From Chara braunii (Eukaryota > Streptophyta > Charophyceae > Charales > Characeae): a stretch of DNA of 23,002 nucleotides. Positions 7,711-17,230 of this stretch are shown piece after piece. A program made the position numbers and the translations under genes. Positions within the stretch are counted from its first letter, which is position 1, and each line of letters begins with the position of its first letter. Where the stretch lies: the NCBI GenBank assembly GCA_003427395.1, contig BFEA01000269.1, positions 1,373,466 to 1,396,467 on the forward strand, given 5' to 3'. The notes beneath the pieces were generated by a model. The model was not told the origin of the DNA and made no database searches. It was given only the letters and a program-made list of their open reading frames with translations.

Positions 7711-9103
7711 CTTTTTACCCCTTCGGCCTTCTTTGAATCGGCGTCAATTCTTCAGGCATCTTTCAATTAGTTTCTCATTGGCGGCTTCCGAAATGGTCAG
7801 CGGGTAGGGAATAGGTACTGGTATCCGCCAATCCAAAGCTTTCAGGGCATCTAGTACGTTGATTTGGTCGTCCTTGTACTTGGGACCCGGTATCGTGGGT
7901 CTTCGAACCCGGTTCTCCATGGTCCTAAGTCACTTTCCTCGGCCACTCGCGGGGTATGGCGGATTACGCCAATGGTCCCTGGTTCAAGCATCGCAGCCGC
8001 CAGATATTCATCGATTCCAGTTTCAGTGGCTGCCGGGGCCACCATGTTTGAGGTCCCCGCATCCATGACCGCCGCCACCCGCCCTTGGCGTGCAGCGGTT
8101 GGAGCTGCCAGCGGGATCTAGGATGGGCCAGCGATACCTACCTGAGTCCGAGGTTGCGGACAGTCTTTGGCCAAGTGGCCGGGTTGATTACAATTATAGC
8201 ATCACATAGGCTGCGTGGCCCCGGCCGCAGCAGACCGAGGTAACGCCACTCCAACCGCCGCGACCACTGGCTGTCTTTGGGTCACCGCCGCCCTTTGCCT
8301 CTGCCAGCTCTGAATGAGCTCGGTTATCGGCGCCACAATGGTCAGAAGTTGTGCGGCTATCTCTTTCATCGAGGGTTCATCTACTTTCCCTGCTCCTTGC
8401 GTTTGTATAGGGCGCCTGGAGGCCGAGGAAGAAGATGGGGCCCTTCGGTCCAGGTTTTTCTTGGCCGGTCCTTATCCGAAATGGTCTTCAAACATCCGAG
8501 CCGTAGCGGAATAGCTATAGCGCTGAACACCCAATGGGTCGTCTTCGTCAGATTCCGAGTCCAATCCCACATCGTAATGTTCTTTCCAATACTTGATAGC
8601 ATACTGGATTAGCTCCGTCAAGGTATGTTCAATTGGGTTGCACTTCTTACGGATCTTTTTCCGTAGCCGGGAATCAGATAATCCCCGGACAAAATCAGTG
8701 CGCACCATTTTCTCATCAACCCCAGATCGTTCGGCCAAGTAGGTAAAGCGTTCTGAGTACCTCGCCAGAGTCTCCCGGGGCTGTCGAGTATATTCCTTGA
8801 TTAGGCGTAAACACGGCTCGGCGCGATGTGATCTAAACGTTCGAGAAATTTTCTCTGGAAAGTGGGCCAGTTGGTATAGATGTTTTGTCCATACCATTCG
8901 AACGCGGTCCCTGCTAACCTTCCCGGGATCCGTTCCCGAAGCAATTGGTCCGTCCAACCTTGGGCCTTCAAGGCCGCCAGCCAAGTCCGTGGGTCCGTTT
9001 CGTCGTCGGAGAAGATGGGAACTTCCGAAGGAGGATGGACAAAGTGCAGGGGATGGTCAACCATCCCCGCATGATTATCCACTCCCTGTCCTTGTTCCAC
9101 CAT
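7711..9103 (-). pseudogene. Gypsy element 1 gag (capsid and nucleocapsid), broken
   Basis: Gag forms the virus-like particle. The ATG at 9101-9103 lies 148 bases from the PBS and opens a frame with the plant retrotransposon gag pattern (DPRTWLAALKAQGW, GTAFEWYGQNIYTNWPTFQ). A one-base shift near 8820-8850 moves to a second frame (RSHRAEPCLRLIKEY, ARYSERFTYLAERSG). That frame is interrupted by TAA at 8472-8474, TGA at 8202-8204 and TAG at 8118-8120 but otherwise continues through a CCHC knuckle to about 7851. Another frame change leads into the pre-protease region (DDQINVLDALKALDW), which has a TGA at 7744-7746. Gag and pol appear to have been one polyprotein. Confidence 0.88.
8160..8201 (-). 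other. CCHC zinc knuckle of gag nucleocapsid
   Basis: The minus strand encodes CYNCNQPGHLAKDC, a perfect C-x2-C-x4-H-x4-C retroviral-type zinc knuckle, followed by PQPR. It binds the element's genomic RNA during packaging. All four ligands survive although a TGA (8202-8204) sits directly before the first cysteine. Confidence 0.96.
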
Positions 9104-9251
9104 GACGTGGGTTGGTATCGCCCCCGCCCCTTTGGTTGGTTATGATTGGCGTTCGGGGTCCGACGGCGCCGGGGCGCTAGCCTATCCGTAATTAAGAACT
9201 TAACAAAAATGGACAGCCGTCCCAAGGGGACCTCGGAGCCGAAACAAATCA

Positions 9252-9263
9252 GCTCTGATACCA
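9252..9263 (-). promoter_or_regulatory. Primer-binding site for initiator tRNA-Met
   Basis: On the minus strand this is TGGTATCAGAGC, the 12-base complement of the 3' end of plant initiator tRNA-Met and the commonest PBS of plant LTR retrotransposons. Minus-strand DNA synthesis would begin here. It sits 148 bases before the gag ATG, which fixes the element's orientation. The 5' LTR should end just above 9263, but no CA terminus directly abuts it; the bases read GCGTGAGGT. Confidence 0.93.
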
Positions 9264-9787
9264 ACCTCACGCCCCACGCGGTGTTCCGTACTTTGGATGC
9301 CGATCAGAGTTATTAGGGGTATGGCCGAGGAATTTTAGCCATGGGGGTTGAGCCACCCGGTCGAAACGGGGGACTATTGCTTCAGGCCGAGGTGCTCAGG
9401 TTGGGGCTTGAGCTGTCGTCGGGGGTGAACGACGGCGTCCTATGGACCGACCGACGTTCTCCCATAGGAAAAGGAAAGACAACACAAAACAAGGGGGGGG
9501 AGGAGGGAAGAAGAGAAACGAAGCCGACGGGGACGCAGTTTCGTTCCTCGAGGCGCGCGGTTCGCGCGGCCCTTGGGGACGAAGGCCCCAAGAATAGGTT
9601 CAGGCTTTGTTGTCAGACTCGTCGAGTCCGTGCGGACGACGCGGCACGGGCTTACCCGGGGTTGGGCAGGTCGATGGAACCCAGGTTCGGAAATGGGTGG
9701 GGAGCGCACCCGCGTTGTGGGAGAGTTCGGGGAATCGAGTAGCCCCTTCGTACCCCAGGACCAACCGTCCCCACGAGCACGAGTCTC

Positions 9788-9826
9788 CCTGGCGACACCA
9801 GTGACAATTAAACCGTGGTCGCCAGG
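9788..9826. repeat. 9-bp perfect inverted repeat
   Basis: CCTGGCGAC (9788-9796) and GTCGCCAGG (9818-9826) can pair over 9 bp around a 21-base, AT-rich loop. It lies in the probable transcribed leader of the Gypsy element and could form an RNA hairpin. No function is shown. Confidence 0.7.
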
Positions 9827-10318
9827 TGGCGTGCACAGCGGACCAGGGCAACACCGTGAGGTCTGTGTACGACAAAATTAAGGGCGGGGAAGCAAATCGC
9901 TCAATCAGCACAAACCCACTCCCGCCTATGTGGCACGCCTGGGTCGGGTTATGAAGATGGATTGGCTCAGTGCGTTGCAGCAGGCTGCGCACGTCCGCAT
10001 CGCAGTATATGCCATCGTCGTTTGTGATCGGGAAGGGCGGAAGCGCGCTGCTACGCTCTCAGACAAGGTGCGAGCTCGGGCCACAACCTGGGCTTCCGTT
10101 CGTCGAGATGAAACCTGACTCCATGCAAAGATCGACGAACACCGCCGAAGAAGGATGCACCCAGCTTCCTTTCTCCGTCTCTTCTCGGTAACCTCCACCT
10201 AAACGCGGCGTCGGGAGCCCTTGGGGGAGATAGAGAGGTCGACCGCTTCGCACGGACACGGATGGCCGATCCCTCTAAAAGTATCCGCCTCCCCTTGGGA
10301 GTCCCGACCTGCGCACGA

Positions 10319-10335
10319 AGAGAGAGAGAGAGAGA
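10319..10335. repeat. (AG)n microsatellite
   Basis: About eight AG units in a row, CT on the minus strand. A CT-rich tract in the R/U5 part of an LTR is common in plants, but here it is simply a short microsatellite. Confidence 0.85.
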
Positions 10336-10876
10336 CGGCGAGAGGAGGTTGGCGCGTATCACACACTCTCGTGCGGGTTAAGGGCAATTAGTCAAAAAGG
10401 GAGGGAGATAGAAAGGATTGACGAATTCATGCACTTATGTCAGCCATCAACACGCTGTACCTTATGATCATCAACCCTTACTGAGACATTCACATCCATA
10501 GACTTCCATACCCGAGAAGGCATACAATACACTATCCCCACATTGGGGAACTTGCACACATCACACGGGGACAAAGCAACAATGGAGAAAAAGCTTCGTC
10601 TTAAAAATACAGAATTCTCTCAACGGGCCGCTCTGGGCCCAGTCCCCAATCTGTCAAATCACCGACAACCATAGCCACAAGGCTCAGCCGCCGTCGGTGT
10701 CTGATCTCCACCACCACTCAGTCCCTCCGACTGCCTTACCCCAAGTCCACCACTAACTCCGCTACACGCTGTCACTCCGCCGGGGCACGCCGAGCCTTTC
10801 TGACGTCGCGAGCTTCTCGCATAGCTTGCGTAGCTTGCAGCCGAGATCAAAGAGAGTGAGAGGAAAGGGTTGCGGG

Positions 10877-10885
10877 AATTTATAG
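10877..10885 (-). promoter_or_regulatory. Candidate TATA box of the Gypsy LTR
   Basis: The minus strand reads CTATAAATT inside GC-rich flanks. A start site would be expected about 25-35 bases downstream (near 10845), followed by a CT-rich stretch. Position and orientation suit the promoter of the minus-strand Gypsy element. This rests on motif and context only. Confidence 0.45.
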
Positions 10886-11350
10886 CGCGGAAGGCGGCGG
10901 AGAGGCTGCGCGAAGCACGGGGTGTAGATGATCGGGACAGCAGAAGGGCAAACATTCCAGAAGGATCGAAGGAGGCGAGTTGAATGGTCTGTGTGATTGG
11001 GGTGGTCGTCCAAGTGGGGTGCGCTTCCCGCGGCCACTACATTGCCCCGACCATCGCAATCAGACAGCCAATCATTCGCAGGGAAAGGAGGAGGAGGGGA
11101 TCGGACTTCGCTAGAGGGAAGACGAAGGGACATGCAGGAGGGAGATGCACAACAAGAAGGGAAGATGGCGCGGGGATGCAGAGCGGGAGAACATGTTTGC
11201 GCGGCACTCAAAATTTCAAAAACTGCTGCGCGCTTAAAAATTCAAAATTCCTACTCCCGCTGAGTCCCAACAGTTTCTTGAATTTCTTGGCGCGGCCGCT
11301 AACCGGCTACGCTAGACCGTAATTGCATTCTCTATTTCGCCCCTCTTAAA

Positions 11351-11492
11351 CAAAAGAAAGAAGAATAAAGGGAAACAAGAAAAATGAAGCACCGTTTTTC
11401 CCCATTATCTTGAATCCGTACTTCAGGGTTCATCGTGGGATTTTCCCTTAGGGGTACGGGAAACCGCCGAGTGCGGATCCTGGCTTATCACA
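11351..11492. repeat. Direct repeat copy B (partner 781-911)
   Basis: Same-orientation partner of 781-911, ending at the same ttatcaca. LINE reverse-transcriptase sequence begins immediately after, so 11492/11493 is a sharp junction. It may be the outer end of an LTR (TG on the minus strand) into which, or beside which, the LINE lies. Confidence 0.85.
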
Positions 11493-14314
11493 AGTTTCCC
11501 TTCTCGACAAGAAAGGCGACCCAACAGACATCAGAAACTACAGACCAATGTCTCTTCTCCCAGTAACCTACAAAATCCTAGCTAAACTGCTAGCCAACAG
11601 AATCAGAACAATCACAAGGAACTGCTTCCACATCGACCAGACAAAATTTATCCCTAGAAGATTCATACTTGATAATGTAATGGCCCTCAACGAATCTGTC
11701 AGATACATCCAAGATAAGAAAATGAACGCAGCCATATTATTCTTTGACTTCGAAAAAGCGTATGACCAGGTTAATTGGAACTTCTTACAACAATGCATGG
11801 AAAAAATGGGGATAGGTCCGAACTTTAGAAAATGGGTCCAAATCGTATACTCGGAAGCCCACAGACGAGTACAGGTCAACGGTCATATATGACAATCATA
11901 CCGAATGTCCCGCTCGGTACGACAGGGAGACCCGCTAGCAGCCCCAATCTTTCTCTTCATCATGGAAGCGATTTCCCTCCTTTCTAAGAAAGGACCCGTC
12001 GATTGAAAGATTGGTAGGGGACAGACAACATCCAATCGACATACCTACTACCATCCTCTTCGTGGACGACTTGACAGTCTTAATACGAGCCTCAGACTCT
12101 TCCTTTCAAGCTCTCACTCTAGCCATGCAAGCTTTCCAAATTGCATCAGAAATGAGAATCAATTGGCCCAAAACAATATGCTGGTGGCTAACAGACCCTC
12201 AAACAGACCCCCCTCAAAGTACATCGGCAGGAATGAACTGGTCACGGGGTAACAAACCCCTCAGATTTCTAGGAATCCAAGTTTCCAAGCATGGCACCAA
12301 CCAAACAATAGCTCCAGCCATAATGAATAAGATGATTGCCAAATTGGGCAGCTGGCTCAGTGTCTATACCTCAATATTTGGCAGAGCCCTGACCCTAAAC
12401 GCATCAATCTTCGCAATGATGTGGTATGCTGCCACAATTTGGAGCCCACCTAATCAGCGAAGAACTCAACTCAGAAGAAGGGCGGCCGCCTTTTTGTGGA
12501 CCGGTGATCCAGTCAATTTCATCCCTAAAGTAGCATGGAAGTACATCACGCTGAAGAAATCGCAAGGGGGATTGGGAATCCTGGACCCGGAAACCCAAAT
12601 CAAAGCCCTCCAAACAAAGTGGATCATCAAAATGATAACTAATGACAACCGACTTTGGATTAAGTTAGCTCTCCGCAGAATACAACAAATAGCCAAATAC
12701 AAAACCCTTGACAACATGCGGGGCCTCTTCTGGCTCTTGAATAAGTCCTGGGCGATGAAGGGCGGGACGCAAGCAGAGCACCAAGGGGACGAGGAAGAAG
12801 AACAAGGGGAGGACTTTTGGAGGCAACTATTGAAAAAACATGGAGGGAAATTCTACCAGCCAAAGTAAGAGAACCAACAACTAAAGAGGAAGTCCTTAGG
12901 CAACCGATCTTTTGTAACCAAGCCCTGCTGGACTCACAACGGAAACCATGGACCCTAACCACAAAGGACACAAAATGGGGGGCCTGGTTAGAAAAGGGAG
13001 TGTGGCAAATCAAACACCTCTGGCAAGATTCGGACAAGAGATGGAAAACAGTAGGAGAACTAAGGGAGACCTTGAGGGGTTGCCACAATCTACAAGCGAA
13101 TCTGAACAACATACTAATCGCAGTACCAGAGAGCTGGCACAAATTATTGAAGGGCTCTTGTGAGTGGAGAACAGAGGACTGGGCAACACGACTGACTGAA
13201 AACATCCCCACCACCGCCTATCAGTTCCGCTCAAGGGAGGGACCAGGGAACGCGCACGGTTAATATGTGACGTGACATATACTCAATTGAAGACCCAGGT
13301 TCAACCACAAGCCTCTTAGGTCGCAATGTTTTGGGAGAAATCGCCCTTCCAGAACAAGCAATGAGGAAAGTTAGAGTGGTAGAAATTGGGGAACGACGCA
13401 TATATAAACCTCTCGTGGGTATCGCAGATTTGGAAGTTGACCCAGCAGAATGGGCTTGGAAGAGGAAGTCAGGCAGACTAAGAATAGAGAAATGTAACAA
13501 CATTCTAGAATATTCTACAAAGTTGGGGTATGCCCTAAGAATGAGGTCAGTCTCAATAGCCCAAATCGTCAACCAAAGATGGGAAGCCCACCTTATTTTA
13601 CCACCAAACCAAAACCTCGTCTCCTCGTGGAGTAGACTGCTTGCCATCACCTCTAGCAGAATAAGAAGCTTCCAATGGCTACTCGCTCATCTGGCCCTCC
13701 CCGTTAACGAGTGGCTGAACAGGAGAAGGAACGCTCAGTTGAGATCCCCTATGCAGGAACTATGTGCTATTTGTCCAGAGGGGTTGCCAGAAGATATAGA
13801 ACATTGTCTGCTAGGCTGCCAGAAAGCCAAACAGCTCTGGACATCAGCTTCCCTTCTTTGGCACTAAATCACTGACAAAACAATGCCATCGGACCAGACC
13901 GCTCTCTTACTTGGCTTACTCACCCATAACTCATGGCAAGGATTCGAAGTTTCCTTCTTCCACATTTTAAGGCTTGCGACCTTATGGATGATTTGGAAGC
14001 GCAGATGCCAAGAAACGATCGATCGCTCAACCATGTCACTCCTAGAAGCTTGGGAAGGAGTTTTGCAGCTGATAGAGGTTGAGTATAGAGGACGGTGGAA
14101 GAGAACCTGCAGGAAAATAGAAGAGAATATCACTAACAAGGACAAAATAATAGAATCATTCGTAAAACATCGGTTAGGAGAAGGTAGGATAGCCAGAATA
14201 GACCAGGACAAACTGCGTTTCGCACAATGGCGACAGACCCAGCTAAGGACACAAGGGATAGAAGCCCCTAGAAGTAGGACCCACCTTACAGATATTTCAA
14301 TAGGTGTGAGTTAG
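11493..14314 (+). pseudogene. LINE ORF2 remnant: reverse transcriptase plus zf-RVT domain
   Basis: ORF2 proteins nick the target and copy the LINE RNA onto it. The first frame has the RT fingers (NYRPMSLLPVTYKILAKLLA) and the motif with the first catalytic Asp (FFDFEKAYDQVNW). A TGA at 11890-11892 comes next, then SVRQGDPLAAPIF. After a shift near 12000 the second frame carries the FVDD active site (about 12059-12070) and thumb/connection sequence to 12868. Further shifts occur near 12820 and between 13263 and 13331. The zinc-finger domain has Cys145, Cys148, His158 and Cys163 of the frame starting at 13331 (CAICPEGLPEDIEHCLLGC). After a TAA at 13865-13867 the same frame runs to 14314 with the LRLATLWMIWKRR motif typical of plant LINE C-termini. 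The catalytic residues remain, but the reading frame is lost. Confidence 0.92.
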
Positions 14315-14457
14315 AGAGCAAAGTGCAAGCATAGACGCCCACAAAGGACTCGGTTTGACAACTCCAATCTCCAAAATAAGCTCACCTCCCCGCCAATCCG
14401 TAGGAAAAAGCAAGGGCGCAGTCCCAACCTGAACAGGTATCCAGAACCTAGAGGAGA
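14315..14457 (+). other. LINE 3'UTR, proximal part
   Basis: Non-coding stretch between the last stop of the LINE ORF and the 160-bp tandem units. No structure stands out beyond short A-rich runs. Confidence 0.5.
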
Positions 14458-14777
14458 GGAATAGCCGCAGGGTCTAGGGTTTAGGGTTTAGGATCGATGC
14501 ACAAAGGACCCTCAAAATCCTTAACGGGATTTGGACGGGGAAGTCAAAATTAACAATGAAAGCTGGGGGATTAGACTGGGAACCCTTTGTACTTTGGTTA
14601 GGAACAGGAGACAGATTGGAATAGCTGAAGGGTCTAGGGTTTAGGGTTTTGGATCGATGCGCAAAGGACCCTCAAAATCCTTATCGGGATTTGGATGGGG
14701 AAGTCGGGATTAACTAGGAATGCTGGGGCATTAGGCAGGGAACCCTTTGTACTTTGATTAGGAACAGGAGACACACT
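14458..14777 (+). repeat. Two 160-bp tandem units with telomere-like words in the LINE 3'UTR
   Basis: Unit 1 is 14458-14617 and unit 2 is 14618-14777, equal in length and differing by scattered substitutions. Each starts ggaatagc, then ggtctagggtttagggtttt/a-gg, which holds about two and a half plant telomere-type TTTAGGG words. Then come gatcgatgc, caaaggaccctcaaaatcc, gggatttgga and aaccctttgtacttt, ending in ttaggaacaggagaca. A 3'UTR duplication of this kind could alter the RNA structure seen by the LINE reverse transcriptase. Confidence 0.93.
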
Positions 14778-15145
14778 GGAGTGCACAAAGGAACAGATTA
14801 CGAACAGCTGCCTGCAGGAAATAGCTCTCGACAGGAACAAGCCTCGATACAGCCCGTAGAAGCCACCTCCTCACACTCGCTCTTGTTTACCACGTCAATC
14901 AGACAGATACTCAGCTGAGAGGATCCAAGAGTGAGGAGTCACCGTAGTTCAAGCGATTAGTGGAATAGGCTAACTTAGGCAGGGGTGAGGGGTGGTAGAT
15001 CCTACCCCAGGGAAGTAGTCAATATGCCGCTCACTCGGTCCTCTCAACCATAATGCGGAGGAGCGTGCGTGCGTCTCTAATGTATTCATTATTAACTTGC
15101 CGGGGGAATAGGAACCGGACTGTTGCTCCCCAGAATGGTAGGAGC

Positions 15146-15171
15146 CAGAACCGTAAGGTTCTGTAAAAAAA
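15146..15171 (+). other. Probable LINE 3' end: hairpin with GNRA tetraloop and A-tract
   Basis: CAGAACC (15146-15152) pairs perfectly with GGTTCTG (15157-15163) around GTAA, a GNRA-type tetraloop, followed at once by TAAAAAAA. Several LINE families use a 3'-terminal stem-loop plus a short A-rich tail as the template start signal. I infer that role here from position, in line with the LINE and 370 bases after the duplicated units. Confidence 0.55.
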
Positions 15172-16246
15172 GGAGACTACAGCTGTATTTTTTTTAAAAA
15201 TGGGGCTCTGCAGCTGGTGGCGAAAGGATATTCAGAAGCTGTGAGGTGGGGAAAAAAAGGACTGATCTCTCATAGCAGAGGGGTTAAATTGATCTAGACA
15301 CAGTGCTTTCCGACTCCCTTTCTCGCTCTTTTAAATTGTTGTTAGATTTCTTCCTCTGCTCCTTAACCTTCTTTGGACGCTGTAAAGTTGGCACGCTCCG
15401 GTTTCAAGAGTTGCTGTTTTTTTTTTATTACTACTAAAAGTCTTCTGGGAGATGGTGCAATCCATTCTTTGAAGTTAAGGGCCTTCCTCGACAACTCGCC
15501 GAACGTGCAAAAATGAGGACGAATGTTTTTGCTAGATCATGGAAAGATACACCGCCACCTTTTCTCTCGTTTGTGCATGTCGTGAGCGGTGGACGAGCCT
15601 CTAATTCGGTCTCCCTCTATTTTGCCCAGCAGGTCTGTGCCAAGTTCCAGCTGATTTGCCTTGAAACGTTCTCTGATGATTTCACTTTCTCAGGACGGGT
15701 TTTGCCTTGGCTATTGTTTTCCTCCATTGAGCCCTGCTTTTATTTTATTTTATTTTATTTCATTTTTTATTTTTAACAGCATTGCATTATGTTTGCTTGA
15801 AACCGGGTCCAGTGTCACTTACAACAAAGGAAACTCACATGGCGCTTCCCTCCGTTCTGGTCTAGGGACCCCGAGATGGCGGAGCCCTGATTTCTCTTTC
15901 CTATCACCACCTTGATTTCTGATAGTGGAATTCTGTTCGTACGAATGCATTGTCACATAATTAACCTTGCACTTGCATCTCCAAGGAGCACATAAGGCCC
16001 CTCCTCCCTAATTGGATAAAAGATGTTTTCTTCAAAACATGTTAGTCAGTTGGTTGGGGACTGCCTGTTAGAATGGTTCGTGCGTTTACTGTGATGACAG
16101 TGTGATCTCGCTGTTAGAGAATTCTGCCCAACCAAGTAAACTCCAGACGTCCACCGAGGATCCTTGCCTCTTTACGTGTGAGAAAGCACTAGATCAGTGT
16201 TTTCTTTGTTTTTTCGCTTTCTTTTTTTTCACCCAAACAGGGCCTT
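15172..16246. other. Non-coding stretch with poly-T and TTTTA microsatellite
   Basis: I see no gene. Open frames are short and lack domain signatures. Low-complexity tracts include T-runs near 15189 and 15415 and a (TTTTA)n tract at about 15737-15777. Composition is close to generic intergenic or old transposon DNA. Confidence 0.55.
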
Positions 16247-16348
16247 GTGGTCCTGGCTGCATGTCCATTCTGGGGAGGACAAGGAAGATCGGAGGGTAGC
16301 GAAGGTGAGGAATGTGTGGACATTGGACGGGGAACGGAGGATCAGAAT

Positions 16349-16695
16349 ATGAGCGGGCGAATGGGAGGCGATGGCAAGTTCGCGTTTACTGTGGGTGCGG
16401 GCAAGGAGGCTGGGAATGGAGGTGGTAGAGGGGTGAGGATTAGAGAAGGAAATAAAAGGAGTGGTAAATCTCAGGATGAGGGGCAGATGGGGGCATGAGC
16501 TGTCTCTTATACACATCTAGATGTGTATAAGAGACGGGCAGATGGGGGCATGAGCGGGCAAATGGGAAGCAATGGCAAGTTCGCGTTTAGTGTGGGTGCG
16601 GGCAACGAGGCTGGGAATGGAGGTGGTAGAGGGGTGAGGATTAGAGAAGGAAATAAAAGGAGTGGTAAATCTCAGGGTGAGGGGCAGATGGGGGC
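16349..16695 (+). repeat. Diverged 146-bp duplication interrupted by adapter
   Basis: 16349-16494 and 16550-16695 align at a constant offset of 201 bases with only a handful of substitutions (for example gggaggcgatgg against gggaagcaatgg). Both copies are open in the same frame and encode a Gly-rich segment (GKFAF(T/S)VGAG, then EAGNGGGRGVRIREG). Because the copies differ, the duplication may be real, but the sequence between them contains the adapter. Order and spacing cannot be trusted. Confidence 0.8.
16500..16535. other. Nextera mate-pair junction adapter (assembly artefact)
   Basis: CTGTCTCTTATACACATCT (16500-16518) is directly followed by AGATGTGTATAAGAGAC (16519-16535). This is the Tn5 mosaic end joined head to head with its reverse complement, as in the circularisation junction of Illumina Nextera mate-pair libraries. 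The flanks repeat about 20 bases (gggcagatgggggcatgagc) on both sides. Translated, it gives the tell-tale MCIRDS on the minus strand. It is laboratory sequence, not a biological insertion. Confidence 0.98.
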
Positions 16696-16723
16696 CAAGG
16701 AGCTCCTGAATCCGGTAACAAAA

Positions 16724-16765
16724 GGAATAGAAGTGTTGGAAAACGGAATAGAAGTGTTGGAAAGC
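16724..16765 (+). repeat. Two 21-bp tandem units
   Basis: The units ggaatagaagtgttggaaaac and ggaatagaagtgttggaaagc are adjacent. They are in frame with the downstream copy of the 146-bp duplication and would encode GIEVLEN then GIEVLES, a 7-residue repeat. The surrounding ORF starts inside the adapter, so translation is uncertain. Confidence 0.85.
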
Positions 16766-17103
16766 CGAAGGTGGTGGCCGGCAGAGAAAAATGAGGGAGG
16801 AATCAGATGAGGACGACATGGAGAGATGGAGAAAAGGTCAGGACAGGCGGCGAGATGCAAAGCCGGCAATTAACAAGAGGACGAATCTCAGGAAATACAG
16901 ACCCTGTATCTACCGCAGTAACTAGCTGGGAAATAATACCTGGACTCGGTGGCTGCGTTTGGGCTGTTTGAGCCCACCTGCAGGAAGGCCTCAAGGGAGA
17001 TTGTTGGGTGACATGGGTGTGCAAGTGAGATGTTCCACGGCAGCCATGCAGGGGGTGGGATGGATATCACGACCGGCATGGTTGCCGGATCCACTGTTGA
17101 ACA

Positions 17104-17230
17104 CCGTGCCATGGCTGCAGTGGTTTGGGCACCAAGCTGTTAAGTTTGAGGTCGCCGGTTCGATTCCATGCTGGGTCGGATCTCAGGATATACAGAATGC
17201 AGAATCATGTTCAATTAACAAGAGAAAGAG
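17104..17230 (+). mobile_element. Possible tRNA-derived SINE or tRNA relic
   Basis: TGGCTGCAGTGG (17113-17124) resembles a pol III A box. GGTTCGATTCC (17157-17167) matches the B-box consensus, at a spacing a tRNA would allow. The T stem does not pair and no acceptor stem is evident, so this is not a functional tRNA gene. The following tail (ggatctcaggatatacagaa, ending aattaacaagag) resembles 16867-16905, where aattaacaagag and aatctcaggaaatacaga recur in a different order. A pol III-type SINE head is the best guess. Confidence 0.35.

Larger units (their letters stand above)
1179..9263 (-). mobile_element. Decayed Ty3/Gypsy LTR retrotransposon, internal region (element 1)
   Basis: Reading the minus strand, the order is: tRNA-Met primer-binding site (9252-9263), gag with CCHC knuckle, aspartic protease, reverse transcriptase, RNase H, an extra zinc-finger-like module, and integrase, followed by three ORFs beyond pol. 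Integrase after RT/RNase H is the Ty3/Gypsy order, not Copia. The coding part carries at least ten in-frame stops and several frameshifts, so the copy is dead. LTR boundaries are not resolved: the 5' LTR should lie somewhere in 9264-11492, and no long matching copy occurs downstream. About 2 kb of DNA after integrase is unusual for a simple Gypsy element and is where the accessory ORFs sit. Confidence 0.92.
9264..11350 (-). other. Non-coding region upstream of PBS, probable 5' LTR of Gypsy element 1
   Basis: Over 2 kb without a credible gene. Because it lies just upstream of the PBS, it should contain the 5' LTR (U3-R-U5 read right to left). A TATA-like box on the minus strand at 10877-10885 and GC-rich surroundings fit a promoter. 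I cannot find a second long copy of this sequence downstream of the ORFs. Either the 3' LTR is lost, it is beyond the left edge, or the segment is rearranged. Short ORFs on both strands have no recognisable domains. Confidence 0.5.
11493..15171 (+). mobile_element. 5'-truncated LINE (non-LTR retrotransposon)
   Basis: The element starts abruptly inside the RT domain at 11493, so the endonuclease and ORF1 are absent, as expected from incomplete target-primed reverse transcription. It contains RT, a long C-terminal region with an RT-type zinc finger, and a 3'UTR with two 160 bp tandem units. A plausible 3' terminus is a hairpin with a short A-run at 15146-15171. I could not find a convincing target-site duplication around 11492 and 15171. 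The left junction may therefore be a rearrangement rather than an insertion edge. Confidence 0.85.

Noticed and set aside
10659-11211. Minus-strand ORFs of 98 and 149 codons above the Gypsy PBS
   Set aside because: They span the candidate TATA box and probable LTR, overlap in different frames, and show no domain.
14470-14655. Internal telomere array
   Set aside because: Only two to three TTTAGGG words per unit, embedded in an otherwise unique 160-bp repeat; not a telomere tract.
15513-15776. 87-codon plus-strand ORF ending in a hydrophobic FYFILFYF run
   Set aside because: The apparent membrane segment is just the translated TTTTA microsatellite.
16523-16810. 95-codon ORF starting MYKRRA
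   Set aside because: Its start lies in the Nextera adapter; the opposing MCIRDS ORF is likewise artefactual.
17104-17180. Functional tRNA gene
   Set aside because: Box-like motifs are present but the T stem and acceptor stem do not pair.
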